Counted from the first letter of the stretch, positions 37,493 to 48,265 are shown. The stretch is DNA of 64,000 nucleotides from Gammaproteobacteria bacterium (GCA_009840545.1 VXNM01000010.1:592627-656626); one strand, 5' to 3'. The notes: generated by a model from the letters alone, not told the origin. A program made the numbers and translations.

Positions 37493-38457
37493 AATTTGCG
37501 CACCTCCTTGGATACCGCACCGACCACTGCCGGTGCTATGAGAAATCCGTGACGATACAACCCATTAACGCTTAACACGCCATTTCTCCAAGTGACACGC
37601 GGTGTGTTGTCAGGATATGCGGGTCTTAGTCCCGCCTTTAGCTCAACAATCTCTGCCTCTTCGAAACCGTCATGAATGGTGTACGCAGCGGTCAAAAGCT
37701 CCAAAGCACTCTGAACAGTAACAGCACCCCTAAACTCGCTTTCCAACTGAGTAGCCCCGATTACATATTGGTCTCTGCATCGTGGCGACACGTAAAGTCG
37801 GTACCTAGGATGAAGCAACCGGACTGGCCGTGACAAGTGGACGGTGGGAGCATGAAGACGAATGACTTCGCCACGAACGCCTCGCAACTCTGGATCATCG
37901 GATCCTACACCTCGACAATCAAGAACCAAGTCTGCATTCAACTCATGAGGACTTACCGAATGGTTGTAATTGACCGTGCCGCACCTGCTTCCCAGTTCGT
38001 TCAGCAATGACCGATTGTCAAGCCATCCCTCTAGTTCCAGCAGGATTCCATGGTCGAATCGGTCTGCAAGCGCTGGTTCAAGTTCTCGAATTTCGACACG
38101 GGTCAGGTTGCGAAACGCTCCAACCTTGTGGCGCTTTAAGCTGGATTCGAACTTCCGAAGCAAACTCTCGTCTCCTGGGTGAGCAACCACAATCGATCCA
38201 TCCATGCCATACGGCACATTGAGACCCTCAAGCCACTCTGGCCAGATTCGTAGACTTTCGATAGCCATTTGCCAAACAGTGGCGTCCGATTCGGGACGTT
38301 CGCTTTGGGGCGCAAGCATCGAAGCGGAAACGTACGCAGCACTTGTCGGTTCGAACTCGTCGTCTTTTTCGTAAACGATTACGTCGTCTCCTCGGCGTAA
38401 GAAATGCCAACCCAACATTCGGCCGATGAGGCCAGCCCCAGCAATTTTGATTTCCAA
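37477..38457 (-). CDS. thiO: Glycine oxidase ThiO (FAD-dependent)
   Basis: Oxidises glycine to the imine used by ThiG, the oxygen-dependent alternative to ThiH. The TTG at 38457, 4 bases after the thiC stop with AAGG ahead, gives 326 residues starting LEIKIAGAGLIGRML, the FAD dinucleotide-binding fold. A longer frame from 38535 lies inside thiC. Other family points: EPTSAAYVSASMLAPQ, LDCRGVGS, and the C-terminal VNGLYRHGFLIAPA, where the Arg-His-Gly-Phe stretch belongs to the active-site and FAD region. Confidence 0.93.
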   Translation of the reverse strand: MEIKIAGAGLIGRMLGWHFLRRGDDVIVYEKDDEFEPTSAAYVSASMLAPQSERPESDATVWQMAIESLRIWPEWLEGLNVPYGMDGSIVVAHPGDESLLRKFESSLKRHKVGAFRNLTRVEIRELEPALADRFDHGILLELEGWLDNRSLLNELGSRCGTVNYNHSVSPHELNADLVLDCRGVGSDDPELRGVRGEVIRLHAPTVHLSRPVRLLHPRYRLYVSPRCRDQYVIGATQLESEFRGAVTVQSALELLTAAYTIHDGFEEAEIVELKAGLRPAYPDNTPRVTWRNGVLSVNGLYRHGFLIAPAVVGAVSKEVRKLFAYS

Positions 38458-38461
38458 AGCG

Positions 38462-40363
<1,902 letters not shown>

Positions 40364-40380
40364 CTAGCATGGTCGAGGTA

Positions 40381-40458
40381 CGTTCCCTACGCCGGTACTA
40401 ACCGGATCAGGTTCTACGGGTTCGCAAGTCGCGTCTCAACCGAACGGTACCCCGACTA
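40381..40458 (-). promoter_or_regulatory. TPP (thi-box) riboswitch controlling thiC-thiO-thiS-thiG
   Basis: Read on the minus strand, the leader has the conserved blocks in order: TCGGGGTACC, GGTTGAGA (consensus GGCTGAGA, one change), GAACCTGATC, CCGGTTAGTACCGG, GCGTAGGGAAC. The stretch 40380 to 40349 leading to the thiC start, which includes the ribosome-binding site, is the likely expression platform. No T-tract terminator is seen, which points to control of translation. A -10-like TATACT (40470-40465) lies just upstream, with a poor -35. Confidence 0.93.
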
Positions 40459-40823
40459 ACCTATAGTATAAACATGACTGAGCGGACTATTGTCGATTTT
40501 CTTGTGCGAGTATTGCGAAAGAACGACGTGACAAATGAATTGCTTTCTACATCTATTCCTGAAGTGAATAGGTCAAGGCAAGAGGTATTCGGTTAATGTG
40601 GTTGAGCACAATGCTTGCAAGAATAGGCTTCAACGTGAAATCATTGGTCACCCAAACGAAGTTTGAGCCTGCCTTTCAAATGGAAAAACACTATGGAACT
40701 CAATCCAGGTAATTGGGTCTATGTTTTCATTCTGGAGAGTCAATTGGTGGCGTTTGAGCCAGTGAGTCAGACCCGAACTTCGCGCCGCTACTACAAGCTC
40801 TTTCGCGTGGGGGGAGGATGCAC
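40459..40823. other. Gap between thiC leader and the barrel-protein gene
   Basis: Holds the thiC promoter region at its left end. A possible 44-codon plus-strand frame at 40693-40827 ends in an ATGA overlap with the next gene. Otherwise I see nothing. Confidence 0.4.
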
Positions 40824-41444
40824 ATGAGAAAGCTCTTGGCGACTTTGACCGTAGTTCTGGGAACCGCAACTCTAGCCCAAGATCACTTTCTCTTGGGATC
40901 TTTCGGATACAGTCATCCTAGCTTCGATGAGATTGGGGGCAGTGCCCAAGTTTTTTCGGGCGGGCTTGGCTACCACGGATTCTTCGAGAACGGTTTGTAC
41001 CTCGGCGCTAACTATGCCTATGACCGCGGTGAGGGTAACGATTGCAACTTTTTTCCATGCATTGATGCTGTTCTTGAGAAACGTGATGTTGGGGCGTATT
41101 TTGGCTTCCAATTCAATGTATTCACGCCGTTTGTGAGTGTGCACTCTTCGACTCCTATTTGGGATACAACCGAAATTCTCAGGAGCTTTGGGCGCGATCG
41201 CGAAGAGAAGGTAATGGATTATGGAATTGGAACTTGGGTGGACGGAGGAGGCGCCATGCCAAATTTGTGGCTCAGGTTTTCCGCAGATGGAATTGAAAAG
41301 AACAAAGGTATAGAGCGATCGCTCACGGGCATGGGCATTTACCGACTTCGAAAGAATCTGGTTGTCGGCGCGAAGTTCTCACTCTTCATCGCCGATGAGG
41401 ATAGGGGTTCTAAGACGTCGCTTGTTTTGGGTTGGAGGTTCTAG
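40824..41444 (+). CDS. Small outer-membrane beta-barrel-like protein
   Basis: A 206-residue exported protein with a signal peptide (MRKLLATLTVVLGTATLAQ, cleaved after LAQ or TLA). Alternating Gly/aromatic strands such as FSGGLGYHGFFENGLYLGANYAYD, YFGFQFNVFTPFVSVH and the terminal LVLGWRF with C-terminal Phe suggest an eight-stranded barrel of the OmpA/OmpW-like type. Two Cys in GNDCNFFPCID may pair. ATG at 40824 preferred to 40818, because the GGGGGAGG ribosome-binding site directly abuts the latter and is 6 bases from the former. Function unknown. Confidence 0.72.
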   Translation: MRKLLATLTVVLGTATLAQDHFLLGSFGYSHPSFDEIGGSAQVFSGGLGYHGFFENGLYLGANYAYDRGEGNDCNFFPCIDAVLEKRDVGAYFGFQFNVFTPFVSVHSSTPIWDTTEILRSFGRDREEKVMDYGIGTWVDGGGAMPNLWLRFSADGIEKNKGIERSLTGMGIYRLRKNLVVGAKFSLFIADEDRGSKTSLVLGWRF

Positions 41445-41620
41445 CACATCCGGAATTCCGATTCTCTAGCAATCTGAATAATTCACCAGCATCACCCTGT
41501 TCTACCCAACCATACAGACTTCGGTTTGAGACCAAGATTGCGTTGGCTTGTTCTTGATTCAAGCCGCGCTATTGCGTATTGTTCTGGATAGGAAACCTAG
41601 TAAGGACACTCCATCTGGTG

Positions 41621-42346
41621 ATGCCATCAGAACGAAAGAAACTACGACTACCTTCCGGTCCTGACAAGATCCTTGAAGCTGGAGTGAAATTTCTTGATCA
41701 GTTTTGGGATAGGTCGCAATACGAGATTGGAGGAGGAACCGTTCTTGCCGCACGATGGCACCACCGACACAGCACGGACGTCGATTGTTCCATGAATGAA
41801 GAGACTTTTCGTTTGGTCTACGAGAACGATTCTTCCTCGATGATCTCTTCACTTGGGGAACTTGAAGACATTGGTGCGCTGCAAGACAAGGAACTGCACT
41901 CGAGAGTTCTCGTATTGGATTTCACTGATCTTGGACAGTTGTCACTCGTCGCTGGTAATAGGCTAACGCGCTCTTGCCAAGTTCAGGAGTACGAAGTAAG
42001 TACCGGCATAAGGCTGGAACCTACTGCAGAGATCTTGGCTAAGAAAATTGCATTTAGGGTTTTGGATGGTCGGTGGAAACAAAGGGATTTCTTTGACCTT
42101 GTAGTGTCTAGCAACTGTGAGCCCGAAGCCTACAAGATTGCAATAGATGTACTCACAGACAAAGAAAAGAATGCCGTTGGGGAAATTCTTCGATCTCGAC
42201 TGTTAGGCTCAACATTGGAAATAGGCGATGTACAAGAACCTTTTGACCAAGATGTTGCCGATTCAACATGGGACTTGGCTGCGCAGCTACTTGAAGGAAA
42301 GGACATAAACCTACCGTCGTTACCGGGTAGGGAAACGCCTCCTTAG
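41621..42346 (+). CDS. AbiEii/AbiGii-type nucleotidyltransferase (toxin-like)
   Basis: A 241-residue DNA-polymerase-beta-fold nucleotidyltransferase. Key motif: YEIGGGTVLAARWHHRHSTDVDC, with the GG-T and the D-x-D metal ligands, followed by the family's later Lys and Asp positions in KKIAFRVLDGRWKQRDFFDLV. In type IV toxin-antitoxin systems such proteins modify tRNA 3' ends and abort phage infection; the AbiEi antitoxin usually lies just upstream, but none is seen here. The next gene downstream is unknown and might be a partner. A TTG at 41579 is an alternative start. The stop TAG is followed in the same frame by the next coding frame. Confidence 0.72.
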   Translation: MPSERKKLRLPSGPDKILEAGVKFLDQFWDRSQYEIGGGTVLAARWHHRHSTDVDCSMNEETFRLVYENDSSSMISSLGELEDIGALQDKELHSRVLVLDFTDLGQLSLVAGNRLTRSCQVQEYEVSTGIRLEPTAEILAKKIAFRVLDGRWKQRDFFDLVVSSNCEPEAYKIAIDVLTDKEKNAVGEILRSRLLGSTLEIGDVQEPFDQDVADSTWDLAAQLLEGKDINLPSLPGRETPP

Positions 42347-42364
42347 CACGACTCATTCCACGAT

Positions 42365-42874
42365 TTGGGTTTAAGATTGTTCGGTGGAAACGTAGACTTC
42401 GGATCGCGACAAGTAATGCTCCTACCCACGCCTGGAAAGATCTGGCCTCTCAAGGCCTTTGACTATCCTCACAACCACAAGTCGTGTAAAGCCGGAGACA
42501 CCAGAGTGATCGGCATGATGCTCAATGCATATATGGCAGGACATCCGCTCAGACCCTCAGTTGAACAGATTGTGGATTGGGTGAAGAACCCGGAGACCAT
42601 GACAAGAGGCCAAAGATCCGCGCTCCGAGAGTTCGTCGACTCGTGGGCATTCTTCGATCTGTGGAGTTTTCACTTCAATTCTGGATGCACGATCTACGAG
42701 ATTGCTAAAGCGATGCGAGTCGCTGGTGCTTTGGCACCTTTTCCCGTGCACTACATCAACTCATTGGCAAGGGGTTACATCGAAAGTGGAGAGGGACCAG
42801 ACGATACAGAGTGCCTTGTACGCAATGCAAGGTGGGGACTGGGGGCCAACTCCAATTGGCGCGGATTCATTTAG
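42365..42874 (+). CDS. Unknown protein between nucleotidyltransferase and halogenase-like genes
   Basis: About 169 residues if read from TTG 42365, or 152 from ATG 42416. It is in the same frame as the nucleotidyltransferase gene before it and separated by a single TAG and 18 bases, so an older fusion cannot be excluded. Composition is that of a soluble helical protein (VEQIVDWVKNPETMTRGQ, REFVDSWAFFDLWSFHFN). Neither start has a good ribosome-binding site. No domain recognised; it does not look like AbiEi. Confidence 0.5.
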   Translation: MGLRLFGGNVDFGSRQVMLLPTPGKIWPLKAFDYPHNHKSCKAGDTRVIGMMLNAYMAGHPLRPSVEQIVDWVKNPETMTRGQRSALREFVDSWAFFDLWSFHFNSGCTIYEIAKAMRVAGALAPFPVHYINSLARGYIESGEGPDDTECLVRNARWGLGANSNWRGFI

Positions 42875-42922
42875 GTGTGACGATGCATTCGAGAGTCATC
42901 AAGTCCCCATGGATGATGCGTC

Positions 42923-44194
42923 ATGATTCAGCCGGGTAAGCAGTTTCTCAAGCGAGTCGCCGTGGTGGGTCGAGGGACCGCAGGGTCTTTGGCAGCTGCC
43001 AACATTGCACGATTCTTGCCTGAGAACGAGCATGAAATACACCATATCTACGACTCGCGAATTCCGACAATTGGCGTAGGTGAAGGAAGTTGGCCCAGCT
43101 TGGTCCAAGAATTGAAGCAGCTAACCAATCTACCTCATGAAGAAATCCAGCAGCGACTGAAGGGAACGAGAAAATACGGTGTTGCTTTTGAAGGATGGGG
43201 ACGCCGCAAACGAGATTTCACTCACTTTTTCACTCCACAGCAAGTGTCCTATGCCTACCATTTGTCCGCTGATCTCCTAGCGGACCTACTGCTCGAGAAT
43301 ACTCCTACACAACACATAGACGCTAACGTGGTTGGGATTACAAGCGAGGAGGACGGAGCATCTGTGGAATTTGAGGATCGCTCCGCTGAAACCTACGACC
43401 TAGTGTTCGATGCACGGGGATTCCCGAGAGGTCTTGATGCCGATCAACACATTGACATATCGTTCATTCCGACCAACACGGCTGTCATACGACGGTGCCC
43501 AACAATCTTTACCGAACAGGACAGGCTCATCACCGAACATACCTATACACGTGCCATTGCTCGCCCCCACGGCTGGGTTTTTGTAATTCCACTGACTGCG
43601 CATACATCGTACGGCTATATTTTCAATCGCGATGTATCCAGCCTGGAAGCTGTCGAGTCAGATTTCGACGAACTTCTGGAATCGGAGGCGGTATCAGAAT
43701 TTGAGCAGCGTGCTGTCCTTCAATTCCCAAACTTCGTGCATCGTCAACTCTACGATGGAGTGGTGGCTCGGGTTGGAAACGCCGCTGCATTCATGGAACC
43801 GTTGGAAGCGACGGCCATTGTGTCTGCGCAATTGCAGATTGGAATGGTTTTGCATATGCGACTCAATCGGTCAATAGAACATCTGAAGCGCGATGCCCCG
43901 ATGGTCAATCGATTTCTAATCAATACGGTACTACGCTATGGTCTGTTCGTCGGCTGGCATTATGCGTGTGGCTCACAATACGACAGCGAATTCTGGAATT
44001 TCGCCCGAGACAAAGTTTGGTCCCAACACCCGACCGTAGCGGATCCAAAAAAAGTGGATTGTGACGCGCTAGAAAGGTTCGAGGATATGCTGCGCCTATT
44101 GGAGTGTCCAGTGATTGAGAGAGAAGACTGGCACAAGACCTGTGCCGTCCCTCTTACCAGTTATGCCCAGATTTCGCAAGGATTGGGCTACTAG
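42923..44194 (+). CDS. Flavin-dependent tryptophan-halogenase-like protein
   Basis: A 423-residue FAD protein related to PrnA-type halogenases. The FAD fold GRGTAGS (16-22) and GVGEGSWPS (51-59) are clear. The halogenase signature WxWxIP appears as WVFVIP (218-223), one change. A Lys near the catalytic position is present in RKYGVAFEGWG (Lys 84), but I cannot prove it is the chloramine Lys. The protein is about 100 residues shorter than PrnA, so halogenase activity is uncertain; a related monooxygenase is possible. Such genes often lie beside TonB-dependent receptors in marine gammaproteobacteria, but here none is adjacent. ATG at 42923. Confidence 0.78.
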   Translation: MIQPGKQFLKRVAVVGRGTAGSLAAANIARFLPENEHEIHHIYDSRIPTIGVGEGSWPSLVQELKQLTNLPHEEIQQRLKGTRKYGVAFEGWGRRKRDFTHFFTPQQVSYAYHLSADLLADLLLENTPTQHIDANVVGITSEEDGASVEFEDRSAETYDLVFDARGFPRGLDADQHIDISFIPTNTAVIRRCPTIFTEQDRLITEHTYTRAIARPHGWVFVIPLTAHTSYGYIFNRDVSSLEAVESDFDELLESEAVSEFEQRAVLQFPNFVHRQLYDGVVARVGNAAAFMEPLEATAIVSAQLQIGMVLHMRLNRSIEHLKRDAPMVNRFLINTVLRYGLFVGWHYACGSQYDSEFWNFARDKVWSQHPTVADPKKVDCDALERFEDMLRLLECPVIEREDWHKTCAVPLTSYAQISQGLGY

Positions 44195-44229
44195 CCCTAA
44201 GAGCTTTACACTTTACTGGAAATTGGGTC

Positions 44230-44700
44230 TCACACAGAAACTGATTCAGTAAGCGCTTGCTTATCCTTGGCTATACCGATCAACGTCATCACTCCGCCCA
44301 CAAGACCAAATACAAAATATATTGTGATAAACCAGCCCGCGGTCCAAAATACTTCGATATCTTCGGGATGAAAAAGGGGATCATGGGAGTGAAAGGTCGC
44401 CTCTTCAATAGGAACAGTAACCACGAAGTAGACATACACGATGGATGCCAGGACTACTCCCACCAACGAACAAACCGTAGAGATCAGACAATATATTCGT
44501 TTGGGGTTCTTGAAGATGAGAGATCCATAGATTACGAGCAGCATGGATAGGAACAGGCCGCCCCATCCAATGACAAAAATCAAAACTGCATGCTCTTCGT
44601 TCAGGCGTAGTCCGATGGATGCCGAAAGTATGCAAATCACAGATCTAACGACACCGGCAACCCCGGCGATGACTATCAAAACTGCGCCACCTTTTCTCAT
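44230..44700 (-). CDS. Four-helix membrane protein of unknown function
   Basis: A 156-residue protein with four hydrophobic segments (about 7-27, 38-62, 72-93, 118-143). A His-rich loop (ATFHSHDPLFHPEDIE) between helices 3 and 4 might bind a metal. ATG at 44700 with GAAAAGGTGG running into the second codon region. No close family recognised. It lies in the same strand as another four-helix gene (44900-45433) 200 bases upstream. Confidence 0.6.
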   Translation of the reverse strand: MRKGGAVLIVIAGVAGVVRSVICILSASIGLRLNEEHAVLIFVIGWGGLFLSMLLVIYGSLIFKNPKRIYCLISTVCSLVGVVLASIVYVYFVVTVPIEEATFHSHDPLFHPEDIEVFWTAGWFITIYFVFGLVGGVMTLIGIAKDKQALTESVSV

Positions 44701-44899
44701 GAATTGAGTATACCTATCAAGACCATAGGGTGTTTCGACTCACGAAACTGCCAAGCTACGAATTGTCGGCCATTTTCGCACCTGTTGTCAGCAACACAGA
44801 TGCAGTAGGCGGTTGTGTCACTAACTTCTTTTGTGAAGAAAGCGGATTTATTGGGAAAGTGCTTTGTAGATTGGAAACGAGAGAGTGTAGTTTGGATGA

Positions 44900-45433
44900 C
44901 TATTGGCCGGAACTTTCCGCACGTTGACGCTCGATGACTCGCTGTAGTTTCTTTGACGCACTTAGGAGAATCAGAATACCTCCCACAACAGATAGGGCAG
45001 AGTACTCAAAAATGTTTCCCAATCCTCCCATGGCTGTACGTATAAACGTGTTGGTGATAACCAAGTCAAGTTCTGTATCGGAATCACTTCCAAGCATGCT
45101 ACCAGTAATAATCAGAACGACTAATCCCAATGCGAATGGAATCGATGCGCAGAAAATGATCCTCCACGCATACTTTCTATCTGACAACTCGAAAGCAAGA
45201 AAAGCAAACCAAGCTAGCACGACTGAGAGACCACCGGCCAGCAATGCCATGGCAGCTAAAAAGACTATAGGTAGCACCTCAATTGCCGTTAGTTTGGAAA
45301 AGGAAGTAAACGCAAGAGCACCTAGTACTTCGTAAACCGTTTCGACGGATTGCATGGCAGCTAACACTCCTCCGATGATCGCAACTATGCTGCCGATCTG
45401 TCTCAAGTATTCCTGAATCTTACCGTTAGACAC
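44900..45433 (-). CDS. Four-helix membrane protein of unknown function
   Basis: A 177-residue protein with four hydrophobic segments (about 14-30, 46-72, 88-110, 138-158) and a hydrophilic C-terminal tail (KKLQRVIERQRAESSGQ). ATG or TTG choice: the frame opens at 45433 with ATGAGCAA-like context not strongly supported by a ribosome-binding site (read ...GTCTAACGGTAAG from TTG/GTG region). Topology resembles 44230-44700, but sequence similarity between the two is weak. No function can be given. Confidence 0.58.
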   Translation of the reverse strand: MSNGKIQEYLRQIGSIVAIIGGVLAAMQSVETVYEVLGALAFTSFSKLTAIEVLPIVFLAAMALLAGGLSVVLAWFAFLAFELSDRKYAWRIIFCASIPFALGLVVLIITGSMLGSDSDTELDLVITNTFIRTAMGGLGNIFEYSALSVVGGILILLSASKKLQRVIERQRAESSGQ

Positions 45434-45639
45434 CCTTCGAATTTCCCTGTCTCATACGTTTCAACTCATTTTAAGGGACAGATTTACCCAATCTAGCCAA
45501 CTCGCGAATCGCGCATACATAGATTTCATCGAAGAATAGAATGTTCAAAACAGACCATATCAAGCTAATCCATGGACTGTCACGCAGAACCGATTCCAAT
45601 TCTGGGAAACGTCTCCTTACAAAGTTTAAAGAAGCGGAC

Positions 45640-45929
45640 CTATCAACATGAATCGGATTCGACCCAATTGTTGTCGCTTCAACGTGGGAGGGACTACTGG
45701 GTTTAACGATTGGTTTTGCAGTCGCTGACTTGGTGTTTGCAATAGGTTGATAATCGCAGGACTCGCGGGTCGGACTCCTGAAGAGGTGAGTGCTCGATTC
45801 AAGGCGAGTGGTATACGTGCCGCGTCATGGCATTTTGCAAAGTGCGTTCTGTTTTACTGGCTGATTACATTACTTTGCATTGCTGCTTGCTGGGGCACTT
45901 TCGTTGCAATCACGTCACTAGTAGGCTAG
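45640..45929 (+). pseudogene. Possible frameshifted remnant of a small membrane protein
   Basis: A stretch with coding character in one frame (VVASTWEGLLGLTIGFAVAD, from about 45665 to 45746) ends at TGA, and the +1 frame continues directly with GLAGRTPEEVSARFKASGI and a hydrophobic helix (FYWLITLLCIAACWGTFVAI) to a stop at 45929. The join near 45745 reads like a single-base shift in a two-helix protein. It could also be a genuine 60-residue protein starting at TTG 45747. Low confidence. Confidence 0.35.
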
Positions 45930-46048
45930 GGAGCAGGTGTGTGAATCCTTCTAGCGCAACAACTATTTCGAGGTGTACACTAGAGCGTATGACAATCGCC
46001 TTTCCTCAGTCAGATCTCACCGTATCAAGGGTCCGCAAAACTCGATCT

Positions 46049-47155
46049 ATGCGCCAGAAGGAACTCAATGATCGCATTCAGAAGGTCATTAAGTTCTACT
46101 GTTTCAATTTATTGGTCATTGCTTTGTTGTTTTTCTCGCCTAGTTTGGCAGCTGACGAATCCGCTACCCAAGAGGCCGAACAACCGTCCGAACGCAGAGT
46201 CGAAATCGACAGCTTTCGCGGACCTGTATTGCTGGAGCACGTTTTTCCAGTTTATCCTCAAAGTCGATTGAATGAGGGTGAAGAAAGTTGGGTGCACGTT
46301 AACTTCATGGTCGATGCAGAAGGCAAACCGTACGAGATTGTCGTAACAGACTCAATTGGACACAGTTCATTCAAAAACGCCGCAATTCGAGCAGTGAAAA
46401 GGTGGAAGTACCAGCCCGCAATTTACAACGGAGAGAAAATTGACGCTGGCGCGCAAAAAAAGATCGTGTTTCAGATTTCTGACCAACCTAAAGGAGCATC
46501 AGACAGGTTTGTATCGCTCCAAAATGCATTACGCAAAGCAGTGGCTGAAGACGACAAAGAGCAAGCCGATCGGTACTTGAAAATGCTGGAGGATGACCGA
46601 AAACATACTCTTTATGAGGATGCTTTCTTCAATTTCGCAAAGTACGAGTACATGAACAAGTGGGGCAATGAAGATCAACAACTCGATGCGCTGAATCGAG
46701 CGATAGCGCACGAGCGCACTGACAAGTACCTTCCAGCCGATGTTTATTCGTACGCGATGGGCAAGCGACTGCCCCTGCTACTCAAGAAAAGAGATTATCT
46801 GACTGCCTTCGTCACCTACGAGATCTTGTCCCGTCAGGAACTGGATGAAACGGCGAGGTCGAACCTAGAAGCCGTAGGAAAAGCACTTAAGGAACTGAAA
46901 GATAACCAAAATTCTTATGATGTCGTAGCCACCATTAGTGATGCCGCAAGCTGGAACTTGGGACTGTGGAAGGACGAATTTTGGATTGAAGACGTCGAGG
47001 GACACATTGTCGAACTAAAGCTAAGATGTCACAGGGATATGGAAATTATTCGATTTGAACCAGAAGTCAAGTACAAGATTGAACAACGTTCTGGCGGATG
47101 CTTCCTCGAGGTCCTGGGCGACAAGGGAACAACCTTCAGATTGTTTCAATCCTAA
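46049..47155 (+). CDS. Exported protein with N-terminal TonB_C-type domain and helical region
   Basis: About 368 residues from ATG 46049, with a signal peptide or anchor (about 15-34, FYCFNLLVIALLFFSPSLAADE). The TonB C-terminal domain is clear (about 50-150): VFPVYPQSRLNEGEESWVHV, NFMVDAEGKPYEIVVTDSIG, AAIRAVKRWKYQPAIYNGEK. Here it is placed right after the signal and followed by about 200 residues of helical, TPR-like sequence and a small C-terminal beta region, the reverse of normal TonB. It has no Pro-rich span, so it is unlikely to energise receptors alone. An upstream ATG at 45989 is possible but would put 20 residues before the signal. Related in design to the gene at 25187-26416. Confidence 0.78.
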   Translation: MRQKELNDRIQKVIKFYCFNLLVIALLFFSPSLAADESATQEAEQPSERRVEIDSFRGPVLLEHVFPVYPQSRLNEGEESWVHVNFMVDAEGKPYEIVVTDSIGHSSFKNAAIRAVKRWKYQPAIYNGEKIDAGAQKKIVFQISDQPKGASDRFVSLQNALRKAVAEDDKEQADRYLKMLEDDRKHTLYEDAFFNFAKYEYMNKWGNEDQQLDALNRAIAHERTDKYLPADVYSYAMGKRLPLLLKKRDYLTAFVTYEILSRQELDETARSNLEAVGKALKELKDNQNSYDVVATISDAASWNLGLWKDEFWIEDVEGHIVELKLRCHRDMEIIRFEPEVKYKIEQRSGGCFLEVLGDKGTTFRLFQS

Positions 47156-47696
47156 ACCTGACACAATTTGCTAGTCCTTCTGGAAACTACATCGAACACA
47201 GTGCACCGCTTGACGGTTTTGTAGGAGGCCATCGCCAACATTTCTCGCCGTCCAAACGCCTGAGCCTGAGCTCTTGATCGAGACTGCATAGCCGCCGCAT
47301 CCTGTTCGAATTAGTCGACCCGCAATCCTCAAATTCACTAATCCATGGGTTAACGAGTACGAAAACTTCGTGCGTGGATGAACTGAAATCCACACGGGAC
47401 TTGAACCTCTCCCGCTCCACCATTTTGAATTTCGAGCCTTTCTTGACATCAGCGAATGGCGTGCACCGACTCGACCTTCCCTCTTATTCAATTAGAACTT
47501 CATTCATGACAAACGAAAAATTTTCGGAAGTACAAACTGCGCGAAAGGCAGATCACAGCAGTCAAGTTCGTAGACTTCGTAGCTCAAACAGAGCCAAGGT
47601 AGCTACCACTGGTCTGCTGCGTGTCGTGCTCAGTTCTACGGCTGACGTACCCCAGCCAAAGAAGGACCCGCCCCTCAAGTCTACGAGGAAGCCCCG
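47156..47696. other. 540-base gap with no convincing gene
   Basis: Several overlapping open frames exist on both strands, none with a domain, hydrophobic pattern or ribosome-binding site. On the minus strand a tRNA-like GGTTCAAGTCCC sequence occurs near 47390-47405 but has no cloverleaf around it. This may be decayed coding sequence. Confidence 0.4.
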
Positions 47697-48200
47697 TCAA
47701 CGGTCGTTCAGACTCGGAACATAAGCGTACTTGTTGAAAACTTTCTTGCCTAGAATTCGCCATCCGACCGATGCGGAGGCTAACAAACATATACAAGAAA
47801 CCACCACGACAGCGACTAGGATTAGGAAATTTGTCTCGCTGAGCCCAAGTCCAATCAGTTTGACAATCCCTATGCCAATAGCCATCATTACTGCATAGAC
47901 CGGGAGCGCAACCAAGACTATAGCCCCAAACGAGAGGGCAGTCTGCTTCCAGATTGCGTCAAGTCGCTTTCTGTCTGCCCCCATCGAGACAAATGCATTC
48001 CGCACAGCGACAAACGAGACCAATAACGAGATTCCTCCAAGTGCCGCAATGGTCAAGAATATCCAGTGTAGCACGAAAGCTGACCCGATCAAGAGGATTG
48101 AACATGCAAGAAATGACACTGCGAATGACCAGGAGGCGAGTCTCCAATTGTCCAATGGAGAACTCGACGTCAACACTTTGAGAGCAGCTGGAATCTTCAT
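47697..48200 (-). CDS. Four-helix membrane protein of unknown function
   Basis: A 167-residue protein with four hydrophobic segments (about 24-46, 48-66, 88-116, 124-146). ATG at 48200, with GAGGTCAAC ahead. The helices are Ala/Val/Ile/Ser-rich without charged residues that would suggest transport. It is 65 bases downstream of the first of two paralogous helical-repeat genes and may be co-transcribed with them. Confidence 0.6.
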   Translation of the reverse strand: MKIPAALKVLTSSSPLDNWRLASWSFAVSFLACSILLIGSAFVLHWIFLTIAALGGISLLVSFVAVRNAFVSMGADRKRLDAIWKQTALSFGAIVLVALPVYAVMMAIGIGIVKLIGLGLSETNFLILVAVVVVSCICLLASASVGWRILGKKVFNKYAYVPSLNDR

Positions 48201-48265
48201 GTTGACCTCGGGTTTATGACTTCAATGAAGTTGAGCTGTGATACACAGACGTAGTAGCTCCAAAC

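Noticed and set aside
44730-44927. 65-codon plus-strand frame
   Set aside because: No ribosome-binding site or domain, and its end overlaps the opposite membrane-protein gene.
47370-47425. tRNA-like T-loop sequence GGTTCAAGTCCC on the minus strand
   Set aside because: The flanking bases do not form a T stem in register, and no acceptor, D or anticodon arm can be drawn.
47171-47724. Overlapping frames of about 80-116 codons on both strands
   Set aside because: Composition is typical of non-coding frames (many Arg, Ser, Trp), with no signal, domain or ribosome site.
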